Source of the DNA: Ophioderma brevispina
Taxonomy: Eukaryota > Echinodermata > Ophiuroidea > Amphilepidida > Ophiodermatidae
Assembly (NCBI GenBank): GCA_023653785.1
Contig: JAMKCH010049055.1
Location: forward strand, 1 to 64,000
DNA length: 64,000 nt
Reading direction: 5' to 3'
Shown here in pieces: positions 1 through 9,934 of this stretch. A program made the position numbers and the translations under genes. Under the pieces are notes generated by a model, which saw nothing but the letters and a program-made list of their open reading frames with translations, had not been told where the DNA came from and did not search any database. Every line of letters starts with the position of its first letter. Within the stretch, counting starts at the first letter, position 1.

Positions 1-1260
1 ATAGATGGTTTTCTATGCCCCGTCGCATCAATTAAAGCTGCCTGCCACTAAATTGCGCTGTGTTCGATAGCGAGTGGACTGATTTGATACATTGGGAAGG
101 GTTTTCTAGAGTATTTGTACTATTTTCTTATTGTGCAGAAAGCCCCATTTTATCGGCCATGTTTGTAAAGGCCTCTTGTGGTCAGCGTGAACTACTAAAG
201 CGGCTGGCATTGCCTCTTTAAAAGTTGTCGCAGGTTTTTCATAAGCTTTCTTTCCGTTCTCTACGTCTTGGCTGGTAGGGGCTCATCTAATGAGAATAAT
301 TGGCGGAACGGGGAGTAGGGCTCTTGATAAAGAGCCACGTGTTGTCGCCACGGAAATACTAGCTGGATGCATAGAAGATCCCCCAGCGCAGGGATCTATA
401 AGATTATTCAGTCTATCTGGTAATGTGTGCGTTCGGGGAGATTTGTCTTTCATGCCTAGGCTAATATTTCCCAAGACCGCTTAGATGCGGGGGGGAACAG
501 CGCCTGATCTTGAAAAGACATGCTCATAGCGGCGTTTAGAGGCGGCAGAATATATTTGGCTAGAGCTGATTATTTGTTTTCTTAAAGCGGACAAGGCCAG
601 AAGCGGGGTTCGATTGAAGCCAGCTAAAATTTTTAAAAACGAGTTTTCCACAAACAGAGGGCGCCTAAAATACAGACACTCTCCCTAGCATAATTTGCGA
701 GGAGGGACATGTTTTCTATAATTAGTATTCCGTTTATATATGCATGACTCAAATTTCGAAGTGAAAAATAAGCGGAAGAGCTCTTCAGTTTTTTTTATAT
801 TGGCTTCTATGATTATGGATGGAATTACTGGGGATCTGCAGCTAGGCTAGATGTACTCTTTTTCTATAACTTCTTCCTTAGCTTTTGTATAGACATTGCT
901 GTTTTTTAAGTGAGGTGGTGAATGTATTAAGGTTCCTGCCGCTTTTAATATAAGGCTGCTTTTCTAAGTTCAAATTAATTTTCAGCGCTTGTTCTCGATA
1001 TATTGTTTAGTTAGCCATCGAGCTATTTTCTGCTTTTTATTCTTATTAGCTTTTTTTAATGTGGTTTTTTTTTTCTAGAAGAAATTATGGTACACACAAG
1101 GAGAGAGAGAACATTTTGATATTCAAAGTTAAACACCAATTTTTTTCCTGAGAGGGGAAATTAAGCGCGTTTTGCAGACCTGAATTTTACTTATCAGTGA
1201 GGTGGTTTTTATGCAGAGAAATTTGTAAAAGTATAAAATATGTTCTTTGTGAGGTTTTTG
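1..1260. other. Unassigned left end
   Basis: No gene can be assigned with confidence. A 64-codon plus-strand frame at 290-484 begins MRIIGG, which is how the 16S rRNA methyltransferase RsmD usually starts. The rest of the frame lacks the RsmD SAM-binding and NPPY motifs even when neighbouring frames are read, so this is only a hint. The overlapping minus-strand frame at 283-474 is no better supported. From about 700 to 1,180 the sequence is T-rich on the plus strand and shows no coding signal. The 3' flank of fbpB would be the usual place for the iron importer ATPase fbpC, but no Walker A or ABC signature was found on the minus strand. Confidence 0.3.
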
Positions 1261-1264
1261 AATG

Positions 1265-2960
1265 ATAATCATAGTTGGGATAAGCCCTAAGCAAATAAGG
1301 AAAAAGACAGCTAAAGAGCGCTTGTTCTATCATTTTCATCGGAGCAAATGTAAAATATAGGTTGAAGGGTTCAAAGTTAAAAATGGCCTTAAGATAATAG
1401 TTGCGAGAGCTCATTTAAACTCTCTATACAGGATAAGAAAGCCGGAATAAGCTTTTCTGTACGGAAGGGCAAAGGTAATTTAAAAAGGTCTATATTAGGA
1501 GTAACCCATAAGCGACCGAGTATCTAAATTCATGAATTTTACTAAGACGGATCATATAGACACCTTGCGGAATAACTAGAAAACGCTAGAGGTAGTAGTA
1601 CATAAGCAAAAACGAGGGAAGAAAAACAGCCTGTTCCGCTGAGAATAAGTCCTAATATGTAGCCCCAAAATTTTTTTTCGCTTAAATCTGCTTTCCCTTA
1701 AGAAAGAAATCTATACTGGGAAAGAGAACAATATGCCTATGGCTATAATAGTGCCGGGAATAGCAGTTAGCCTAACTGAGAAGAATCTCCTTCATTATTT
1801 CGCATAAAGAGGGTTTGTGAATCCGATTCCCAAAAAGAAGAGGGACGAAGAGCAGGCCAAAGCTAGCGGCCAGAAAAAGCCAGCAACAGACTGTTGAGCA
1901 ATATAGCTTATAAAATCTTTTCAGTTACCAATTCGAAAGTGATTTAGAACGTAGTAAAGAATAAGGAAGCAGGCAGTAGAACGGCCACGGAGATAAGCGT
2001 TATAGGTAGTAAAGTATGATCACTTGCTTGAGGGCAGTTATTTTCAATAGCCGGCGGGAGGAATAAAAGCAGCCCTCTTCTGCGCATTTGGCTTGTTTTA
2101 ATCAGGCGGCTTCGCTCTAAGTAGGAAAGCAAGATAACAATGAAGAGGGCGCCACACAGCCGTTTGCGCCGCTGCCTCAAATTCCCAAATGTCGACATAA
2201 AATTATACATACCTAAGGAAAGGTGCTAACAGCAAAGTATTAACAACGCCCAAAATCATGATCGTCTCCATTAAAACAGGGATAAGCCCACAGACTATAG
2301 CCGTATGGCCATTCCGAAAAGATGTTTAAAAAGCCCCTGAATGAACTTAAGCCGAAATTTTGGCGAACCATATCAAAGATGCGAGAATTCTAAAAAAGAT
2401 TTGCTAGCGAAAAGATAATATATAGGGGTATGAGCGTAAATGAAAGTATGAAAGCAGCTCCGTAAATACTTCTAATTTCAGGAAAAGAAATAATCGCCGG
2501 GGTATGTGAAGCCGCCAGTTACGAGACAAGCTCTGCAACAACCGCTGTAATCCCATAAATCACCCATATACATAAGCCTTATATATATAGCTTAGGGAGG
2601 GACTTATACAAGGCAGCGTAGAGCCCAAGTGAAAATTTTCCGTGCTGGAAAACTGTAGCGCGTCACTAGCCCAAGCATCTTTGATCCTAAAGGGCAAGGA
2701 AATAAGCCCAAACTAAAACATGAGACCATAAAGAATTTTTAAGATAGACTGCTAGGGTACTTGAAAGGAGATGAAGGAGTAAGCTAGTGTCTGCGAAAGG
2801 ACCGGCGTAACCCGGCTCCCCGGATTTAAAGCTATATAAAAACAGCTATAAGCGGTAGGACACGAAAGCAGTATTGAAAAACACGCCTAAAGCAAGGAAA
2901 ACAGTTCGCGCGGGAGAGAAAACTATGATAGAAGCTTTGGAACCGGCTGGAAATACCTTG
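1265..2960 (-). pseudogene. fbpB: Ferric iron ABC transporter permease FbpB, frame-disrupted
   Basis: Inner-membrane permease of a ferric iron importer (FbpB/SfuB/AfuB family), which passes Fe3+ from the periplasmic protein FbpA into the cytoplasm. Read on the minus strand with frame changes, it shows the N-terminal TYSFPAR-type segment after a membrane helix, a membrane stretch near 2,400-2,500, and the family segment METI-DFG-YFAVSTF near 2,200-2,280, split between two frames. It then shows an AAAQ-like stretch, a hydrophobic LFIVILLSYLER segment and a C-terminal FEPFNL motif near 1,370. About 1.7 kb fits the usual length of 500-560 residues with two permease halves. fbpA lies directly upstream on the same strand, as in known fbp operons. 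Many small indels interrupt it. A related ThiP-type permease is the alternative, but FbpA next door favours iron. Confidence 0.78.
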
Positions 2961-3208
2961 GGGTTTGGCACTAAAGGAGCTCGGGCGAAAAAAAAATTTT
3001 ATTCCTAGATTCCTTCATCATATATTCTTGGCCTGTATTCCTGTCTGTTCATTTCTATCTGTGTCTGTGTTGTTTTTCAAGGCAATGCATCTCTTAGCTT
3101 GAAACAGTGCTTAGTATATTTTCTTGATTAGGAATAATTTTCAGAATTGGTTAAAAAAATTAAAAATGAATTCCTAGTACCCTATTCTGTTCATTATTCC
3201 CCAAGGTT

Positions 3209-4300
3209 TTAATTATCAAAACTACTTGATCGGTTATAAGGGTACGCTTTTCTAATAAAGGTATTATAGTTCATCGGAGTTCTCTTCCTTGACTCACCGA
3301 AAAAATCTTCTAGTTTTCTTTTTGTGTACTTTCTTGAGAGCGTTTCGAAGTTGGGTTCAACTCGGAAATTCGAAAAATTTTTTTTCAGCATATAGAAAAT
3401 GGCTAGGCTTAGCCGCTTTAAAAATTTTGATTTAAGCCGGATAGCGTTCTCTTGTTAGGTGCATAGGCGTGCTAAGGCAGCACCGGAGATATTGATATGT
3501 GTTGCCTCTATTTCTTGGTTACGTGCAAAAATAGGGTAAACGCTTTTTGCCCATGAAATTTGATCGGGATCCTCATTGTTAAAAAGCATTTTACCATAAT
3601 AATCTATTCCAATGGAAATATCGCAAAGACCGTCGTGAATAGCTTTGACCTGCTGCCGATCGTTTCCCTGCGGTTTGCGCGCTCCTGCTAAATTGGCTCT
3701 TTCAGTTTACGTAGCCAATTATCGGGCGTCATTCTCGCCGCGGTTGGCGAGTAATGGACGCACTAAAAGACTGATATTGTAGCGATGGTGCCAGAGCGTG
3801 TACATATTCTCCCCCGCCAGCGGATGCTGGATCGAAATATCATAGTTTTTTAACGGAGCCTGCTAGAACCCGTTTCTTAGAGGCGTAAAGAATACGCGCA
3901 CGAAGCGTTAACCCAAACCAAGATCTGCGGACTTCTATATTGCTTGGGACTATTTCGTCTAAATGCCTAGAGAGTATAGGCTCGGCTAAAATTATCACGC
4001 TCTATTTGGCGAAACCGGCCGATATCTACTGTCAAAAAAGAGGTCGGCTGAGGCCGTCTTTTCCTCCTGCTTAATCTTCTTACCAGGCGGAGTCAGCAAA
4101 GACACAACCCTAGTTTGAATGCCGGTCGTTCCTGCTCAATAATTTGTTCAGTAATGGATTGATACGGAAATGGTTGTCTATACGAGTAGATTCATACTTC
4201 ATTTAGCGATTATAAATAGCCTGATTTCCTGCTGGAAAAGAAATAAAAAAAACAGCTAAGCTTCAAAAAAAAATGATAGGATATCGCCATCATTTTTATA
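3209..4300 (-). pseudogene. fbpA: Periplasmic ferric iron-binding protein FbpA, frame-disrupted
   Basis: Periplasmic solute-binding protein that captures Fe3+ and delivers it to FbpB. On the minus strand the start near 4,293 is followed by a hydrophobic signal-like stretch (FFLKLSCFFYFFSS). Then come an IYSYRQPF segment, LTVDIGR, FGLTLRARI, an ARKPQGNDRQQVKAI block near 3,640-3,690, YYGKMLFNN near 3,580 and THINISGAAL near 3,490. These follow the family order, including the paired Tyr region that binds iron. The C-terminal frame 3,391-3,209 (MLKKNFSNFRVEPN...) fits the YPVNPNV region of the family. About 1.1 kb matches the usual 340 residues. Frames change at several points because of short indels. 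It starts the fbpA-fbpB pair. Confidence 0.85.
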
Positions 4301-4498
4301 TCTTTTATTGCTTTTTTGTGTGCTAAGAAGTTATAAAGTTGGTTCATTTTTTTTCTGTCTAAAACAATGTAGACTCTACTAGCATACAGCAACACTCCAG
4401 CGTAATTTCTGTAGGCATTGTTACGCAAAAGCCCAAGTCAGTACTCCTAATCGGGTATATTTGCTTCGTATTCACTAACCAATGCTTAATTTAAATAT

Positions 4499-4533
4499 AA
4501 TATAAATAAGACAAAAAAAGTCTTATTTATATT
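4499..4533. terminator. 14-bp perfect inverted repeat, probable terminator
   Basis: Arms at 4,499-4,512 and 4,520-4,533 pair perfectly over 14 bases around a 7-base homopolymer loop. It sits between the end of the kinase gene (about 4,720) and the start of fbpA (about 4,300), both on the minus strand, so it could end the sugar-acid transcript. The stem is entirely A/T-rich apart from one G-C pair near the loop, so its thermal strength is modest. Confidence 0.5.
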
Positions 4534-4719
4534 AAAAATGCAACCCGTTTTCTATAAGTAAAATTCCTACAAAGTAGTATAGTATGAAGTTAGCTACTGG
4601 CAACGGAAAAAATAAGCAAAAAAAGTCTATTTGCAATTTTTTTCTGAATAAAAGTGAAAAAAGCGACAGAAATAAAGGCTGTTTAGGCTAAAAATAGCTA
4701 ATTATCTATTCTATTGGAA

Positions 4720-5725
4720 CCTGGAAGAGCTTGATTTTAGAACTATTTGTTTGTTTTTGAGAAAATTTCAAGACTGCTTATCAGGCAACCCGGCGAAATC
4801 CCCATAGTAAGACATCGCAAAGCTAGCTAAAGCATTATAGCAGCTGCCAGGGCTGAGGTTATCTTGTTATCAAAGACCCGGATAGGAAGCCGGCCGCACA
4901 GGCATGACCTGGCGCCCTTGGATCAACTATCCGCTGGAATAGCGAAAGTTGGAGCGTATTTTCCGTGGTAGTCTCTGCTGTATAGGCTAGTGGCCCTAGC
5001 ATTTAATTTAATCATTGGCAGTTGAAAACTCCGTAGCGGATAAAGGAACTTTATAGCTCCCTCAAATTGCTTATGATAAAAGTATTGGATTCATCTAAAC
5101 CGCCAAAAGCAGAAAGACAGAGAATATTGCATCTGGCTGAAAATCGCTCAAACTTTCTACGGCTTTTCTTGCATCCCAAAGCTTGGCGCGGATATTTGAT
5201 ATCAAATACATTTTTACCGACGGGGGAGGGGGATATTGATTTTAAATAAAAACTTCAGCGCTTTTCAGGGCTTAGAAAACAGAATCTCCAAGGCAGAGGT
5301 TAATGCCGCTGATAAGAAAAAAGCATGCGTGCCTAAAATATGCCATAGTTCTGGGGCTAGAATCTTTCAGTTATTGGATCTAAAGGTGAGAGTTTATGTA
5401 ATAGCGAATAGGAAAAGTTATCGCGTTTCCTAAGCTTTTAAAAATATATCCCCGTGTTAGTGTTTTGGTTATTAATAGTAGTAAAAGCGGCGGGTGCACG
5501 TTTTCGACGCGGATAGCTTTTAAATAGACTATGGCCACAACCATTAACATCCCAGCCGGCTGACCCAAGATGAGCGATACCCCAATCTAGCTAAAAGCAA
5601 TGGCTAAATTAGATCAGACCCGCCAAAAGATCGGCTGAACTGTGAAAATTGAACTGCTGCTCCAGGCATTCTCCGTAATTAGCGTGAGTAAAGCCATGGT
5701 CTCGCCCATGATAACCAGGGTTCGC
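4720..5725 (-). pseudogene. kdgK: PfkB-family sugar kinase, KdgK-like, frame-disrupted
   Basis: Ribokinase-family (PfkB) kinase, best match 2-keto-3-deoxygluconate kinase, which makes KDPG from ketodeoxygluconate and ATP. On the minus strand the start reads IMGETMALLT, the family N-terminal motif. A GxxxNLAIA-like segment with the glycine-rich sugar loop follows in shifted frames near 5,580. Further on are an FDIKYPR segment like the family FDxNYRxxLW near 5,210, and a C-terminal ALASFAMSYYGDFAG stretch near 4,790-4,840 that fits the xGALAVTxxGDFEG end. About 1.0 kb fits the usual 310 residues. The GAGD catalytic motif was not located, probably because of indels. The enolase-superfamily dehydratase upstream would supply a keto-deoxy sugar acid, which supports the KdgK choice over fructokinase. 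Confidence 0.62.
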
Positions 5726-5879
5726 GCTTTCTGGGTAGTAGATCCGTTTCTGTTTTCTGGTTACTCCCCATATAGGTTTTTAGGAAATCCTTGAAAAGCG
5801 TGTTTTCTGCCGAGTATTTCTAAGCTCGTCCACCAAGCCTCTCAGCGCAGCAAAAACTAGTTTACTTATAGCCAGGCCG

Positions 5880-6600
5880 TTTTTCTTTGGAGGCTAAGTG
5901 CTGGTTTGCCCGGTAGATACCATTTTTGGTCATTCGTTTTTAAAAGATTGGTAGAAGGCAGCCTTTGGCGCACGGAGTAAATCGGCTTTCGCCCATGGAA
6001 AGTGGGGTTAGAGTTAATTCATCGTTTTTTTGTTTAAATCACTTTTTCTCTTATAAGCTCTGGCGCGATAAGCATCATCCAGCGAATGCTCGAACTTCAC
6101 TCAGGGGCATGGCCAACTCCGCCTGCTGCAGATTTTGAGTTTTCCAGTTCTTCGCTCACCAGTTTCCACCAAGAAGATTGAAGGACGATATTGCAGGCTG
6201 AATGAGCGGCGCCAAAAGCGTCAGTCAAAGATGACCTGCCCTATGCCTAAGTTTCCGCCATGACTATTGAAGAGAATAATGTTTTCAAAGCCATGATGGA
6301 GAACGGATTCTACCAATGTATAGTGTAGCGGAAAAAGGCGCTAATGCGAGAGGCGCTTAAAGTTCCCGGAAAACATAGATGATTGCTTTGAGCAACAAAT
6401 TTATTGTGGAAAGAAGAAGGACATTTGCACTATGAATTTTTTCTAACTCTAGCAGGAAATGTAGGCCGATAGCGGAATCGGTTATGTAGAGTAAGGCTGG
6501 GGACCGTGTGTCTATAGCGGCGATGTTCAGAATAACGGTGCTTTTTTTTATAATTCTGCTAAAGCGGCTATATTGAAGTTGTCCCAAATTCATTTTGTAA
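5880..6600 (-). pseudogene. Creatininase-family amidohydrolase, frame-disrupted
   Basis: Member of the creatininase family, metal-dependent amidohydrolases that open cyclic amides; some members act on sugar lactams or on FAPy in cofactor biosynthesis. On the minus strand a 78-codon frame starting at 6,593 carries STVILNIAAIDTRSP, matching VVILPVGAIEQHGPHLP, and a following TD that would bind metal. After frame changes come HGFENIILFNSHGGN near 6,230-6,290, a second metal-binding signature, then SSWWKLV and a GHAPE-SS segment near 6,080 that matches GHAGEXETS. About 720 bases fits the usual 240-260 residues. It lies between the dehydratase and the sugar kinase on the same strand, so a role in sugar-derivative catabolism is likely. 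The exact substrate cannot be read. Confidence 0.72.
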
Positions 6601-6809
6601 GAAAAGAAATCGATTTTAACTTGGGGTCTGTAACATATTTTTGTTGTCTTGTTATTTTAATTTGATATATATGGCGCCACTTATAAAAAAAAGTAGAAAA
6701 AAAACAGACAAAAAAATGTATATTGAAATATTTTATTTTGTATTGAAAATTTTATATTTACGTTATCTTATTAAGATTTATAATTCTCTGGCTGCTGATA
6801 GGAAGCGAA

Positions 6810-7860
6810 GCACCCTGACTCTAGTTTCAACACCTAAGCCCCCGAGACCGCCTTCGCCTCTTTTCCTTTGGGAAGAAAAGAATAAGGGGGGATTGAGACG
6901 AGGGCGCGTATTTTTATCGATCAGTCTTCGAAATAAGCCTGCGAAACTATCGCTGGGCCATATACAAGTTGTGCTGCAGCTGCCTGATGCGTGTACATAG
7001 CTTCCAGAATGCCAAGATCAATTTAGAGCCATTTGCCAGCAAAAAGTACCCGGCTATATGGCTTAGGGCATCTAACTCTCTGAACCCAGCTAGGCCGCCG
7101 TTGAAATGAATTTTAAGCCATCGGCGGCCGATGATAAGGACATTAATCGCATCATGCGGCCTTTGCCTTGTAAATGTAGGGGAGAGATATATGGCGGACA
7201 ATTCTTATAGAGCTGAATGAACGCAGCTATGATGGCTTGCCATCATCAAAAGGGGAAGGATCTTCCTGCAGAAAAATGTTGCCGAACTTACTCTAAAATT
7301 CATGACCAGCCGATGCGGTCTCGCCTAAGTTTTCCCAGCGTGAGTAGGATATATAATGATTCTTGCATGCCTGGTGTGCTTGCTTATTGCTTAGCCCAGT
7401 AATAATGTTATCGTCGAGCTCGGCTTTAAATTTTATAGTATCGTAGCCTTGTTGTGAACGGCAGTGGCAATCTCAGCACCCATCGGCTTTGTTTGCCTGT
7501 AACTGACCAGGGCGCTAACCTTGACTTTTTCACGCAGCGCCCCTCCCAGAAATCGGCTATACGCTTAGGCCCCAAGACATTCGCCTAGGCATCCCAGAGA
7601 GCGCTTCAAAGCCATCGTATTCTCTGAAAACCAATAGGCAGCTTGTTCACTGGCGTTTTGAAATATCTATCCCAACGGCTTTTCGCGATACTCTCAACCC
7701 AGCCCATATGGATCGCGAATAAAAGTCGCCGCTAGGCCATATTACCAATCTCTCAATTTCATCTGCAACTATTCATTGGGAAGCTTATCAAACTGGCTCT
7801 GACCAGGCCACTTGCCGCTGCTGCTGGTGAGCATATTAAAGCGGTTTAAAAATCCTGGCT
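6810..7860 (-). pseudogene. Enolase-superfamily (mandelate racemase type) sugar-acid dehydratase, frame-disrupted
   Basis: Probable MR/MLE-type member of the enolase superfamily, most likely a sugar-acid dehydratase. Minus-strand evidence is the GFEA-SALWDA-ANVLG segment near 7,570-7,615, equal to the family ALWDxxGKxLGxPxYxLLGG, followed by an FWEGR stretch in place of LLGG. The C-terminal frame 7,201-6,947 has MIGRRWLKIHFNGGLAGFRE, which fits the DvxxxDxxxxGGLTExxKIA segment ahead of the last catalytic residue. The middle is hard to follow. Length of about 1.05 kb fits 350-400 residues. Neighbouring KdgK-like kinase and creatininase-family genes suggest a sugar-acid pathway. The metal ligands were not all located, so the subfamily is open. 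Confidence 0.48.
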
Positions 7861-8223
7861 GTTGATAGTTCCATCTTTGCTGGAACTATAACTTCATTGA
7901 ACTGAAAGGAGACTTTTTTTTCATATTTCGATGATAATATTTTTCTATTAATTAACTAGTTGCTGAAATTTTTAAAATGCCTAAAAGAATATTAGTAAAA
8001 GAATATCGTAAGCGCTGAAATATGGAGCTTGGCTTAATCTATGAAACTTGTCTCAAGCTATGAAACTTGGCTGAAGCTATGAAATATTAGAGGCTGCTCA
8101 ATAACTCCTTAATTTTTCGCTGTTTCTCATAAAACCAGCATTCTGTTTATAAGTTTTTCAATGCTGCGAAGTTTGTTTTTTTTTTCTGTCTCAGAAAATA
8201 AACTTATTGCCTTCCTTTAAACA
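7861..8223. other. AT-rich spacer
   Basis: No gene recognised. It holds the short tandem repeat listed separately, and a T-run near 8,170-8,182. Confidence 0.5.
8036..8085. repeat. 19-bp tandem repeat, 2.6 copies
   Basis: Units start at 8,036, 8,055 and 8,074. The core 'aagctatgaaacttg' is shared, with one or two differences between copies. The 19-base period is not a multiple of three, and the repeat lies in an AT-rich spacer, so it is probably not coding. Confidence 0.7.
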
Positions 8224-9934
8224 TTATCCGCCTGTTGGCCTATGCGATGGCATGTTTTCGGCTTTTTTAAGTAAGGCCGAAGTTAATAACAACACTTGAC
8301 CTTGGTTAATATCTAACCGCGTGCGGCTAAATCCTTCGCTAAAGTATTGTTTTCTTGCCGCTTTTAAATCGGCAATGGGCTGCCTTCGCTCACTTGGGTT
8401 TTTCTGAATGCAGAGCAATGCGGTCTCTGAACCCCTTGCGCGCAGCTCGCTGACATTTCATGGTTCATTAATGTATTGAAGAAAAGCATTGCTTTTGCTT
8501 TCAATAGTTTTTAGATATTGCGAGGGTTTTAGCTACCCGTTTTTTTTACGCTAGCCTAGTTATCTATATCGTGTTGACCACTCATCAGCTACCCTATAAC
8601 TTCTTCGCGTAATCTTGTACGTAGGTCGATGCAGGCGCTGTTTTTATTATCTGCCCCTAAGGTGGCCCGTTGAAGCAAGCAATTGCCCGTTTCTTATCCC
8701 CCCCCCCCCCCCCCGCCCCTGTAGCCTCAGTAGCATCTTTTGCCTTTGCTTCACTAACTTTTTACACTTTGGCAAATTTCGAAGATTTCAATGATTTGAG
8801 TCTTCCAAACGCCCCTATCTAACATAGTATCCATTTCAAATCTAGGATCTAAAATGCGCGTAATGTCGAACCATACTTTCCCTCACGAATAGCGTAAGAG
8901 TTCGTCTCGGTGTTGCGATAAGTCGTCAGGAATTCACTTAAAATTTTTCCCTGAATCGTCATATCCAATCCCCCGACTACCAACCGCAGTCAATGTCCTT
9001 TAAGAGAAATTGAGTGAAAACGGCCTGTGTCCTGCATAGCAATTTTCCCTGGTCGGTGAAGCACACGCACCGGATAATCTCGCCGGGGAACATCTGCTGC
9101 ACAGATAGGCAGAACGAGGCCAGGTCTGGCCTGTTCCGTGTGCGAGGAGCAGGCAATAGTTTTTTGAGCGTAATTCAATCGATAATTTTTTCTTGAACAT
9201 AGTTGGTTTCGTGAAGGAGTTTTTTCTCTAAGCTAACTTTTAAGGTACTCGTGTTGAAGACCCAAATCAGAGAACCTTTCTGCTTTTGTTTAAATAAAGC
9301 GCCCTCAGCTTGAAGACCTCTATATCGCTTCTCTTTTTGAGCTGCTGTCCGCTGCTGCTGAAGCGCTCGTCTTCACTATGTCGGCTTCCCGTTTAGATTG
9401 GCGGTTTTCTTTTGGAATAATCATAGATTTATCGTGAAAACAGGTTTTCTAATTCTTTTTCTGCCGTTTGTTTGCTTGAAGCTGGGAACGGTGAATTTGA
9501 CTCCGATCTATCTTTTCTTGACTTAGATTTTAAGCTTCTTCTAATTTCAGAAGGAACTTCAACTTCATCTCCTGAAGTTCATGAAACCTGTATTCCTTTG
9601 TCGAGTGCTGTTTCTGAGTTCGCTCTTTTTTTGGCTTATAGCCATATTCTTCGCTTTGTCTGCTGTATTCTTCGTTTCGTCTGCTACGTTTTTTTTTGCT
9701 CGATAGTTCATTTGATTCTGAATTTAAATCGGCTGGTTTTCCTGCTTCCTCTCTGCCCATTAGGCCGTGTTTTTGAAAACTTTTTTTTGAATGACTTTTC
9801 GTTTCGCTAGCAGATGACTGTGGTCTAGTGGATCTACCAGAACTTCCGATCTTCGTTTTTGGGTTTTGAAGTGTTTCTTTTTCGGATTCAGCTGGATACT
9901 TTATTTTAAAGAGTTTTTTGATAGTTTTAAACAT
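8224..9934 (-). pseudogene. Unidentified charged protein, frame-disrupted
   Basis: I do not recognise the family. The clearest part is a 134-codon minus-strand frame at 9,530-9,934 starting MFKTIKKLFKIKYPAES. It is very rich in Lys, Glu, Ser and Gln, with no membrane segment, and looks disordered or coiled. Downstream on the same strand the coding character continues in changing frames: another Lys/Gln/Arg-rich stretch near 9,260-9,360, a more ordered part near 8,800-9,180 (for example QDTGRFHSISLK and FLTTYRNTETNSYA), a linker interrupted by the C17 tract, and a final 64-codon frame 8,224-8,418 (ADLKAARKQYF). If these parts belong to one gene it encodes about 560 residues. A secreted or host-directed protein is possible but nothing proves it. 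Confidence 0.35.
8698..8714. repeat. C17 homopolymer
   Basis: Seventeen consecutive C, then a G and four more C. It lies inside the unidentified minus-strand gene, where it would encode a Gly run. Either a slippage tract or a sequencing artefact. Confidence 0.9.

Noticed and set aside
600..625. T-loop-like ggttcgat suggesting a second tRNA
   Set aside because: No matching acceptor, D or anticodon stems can be built around it.
5067..5249. Plus-strand frame resembling a sugar-phosphate isomerase barrel segment
   Set aside because: The opposite strand carries the KdgK-like kinase, with its start and end motifs in the right places around this interval. The plus frame has no partner segments upstream or downstream.
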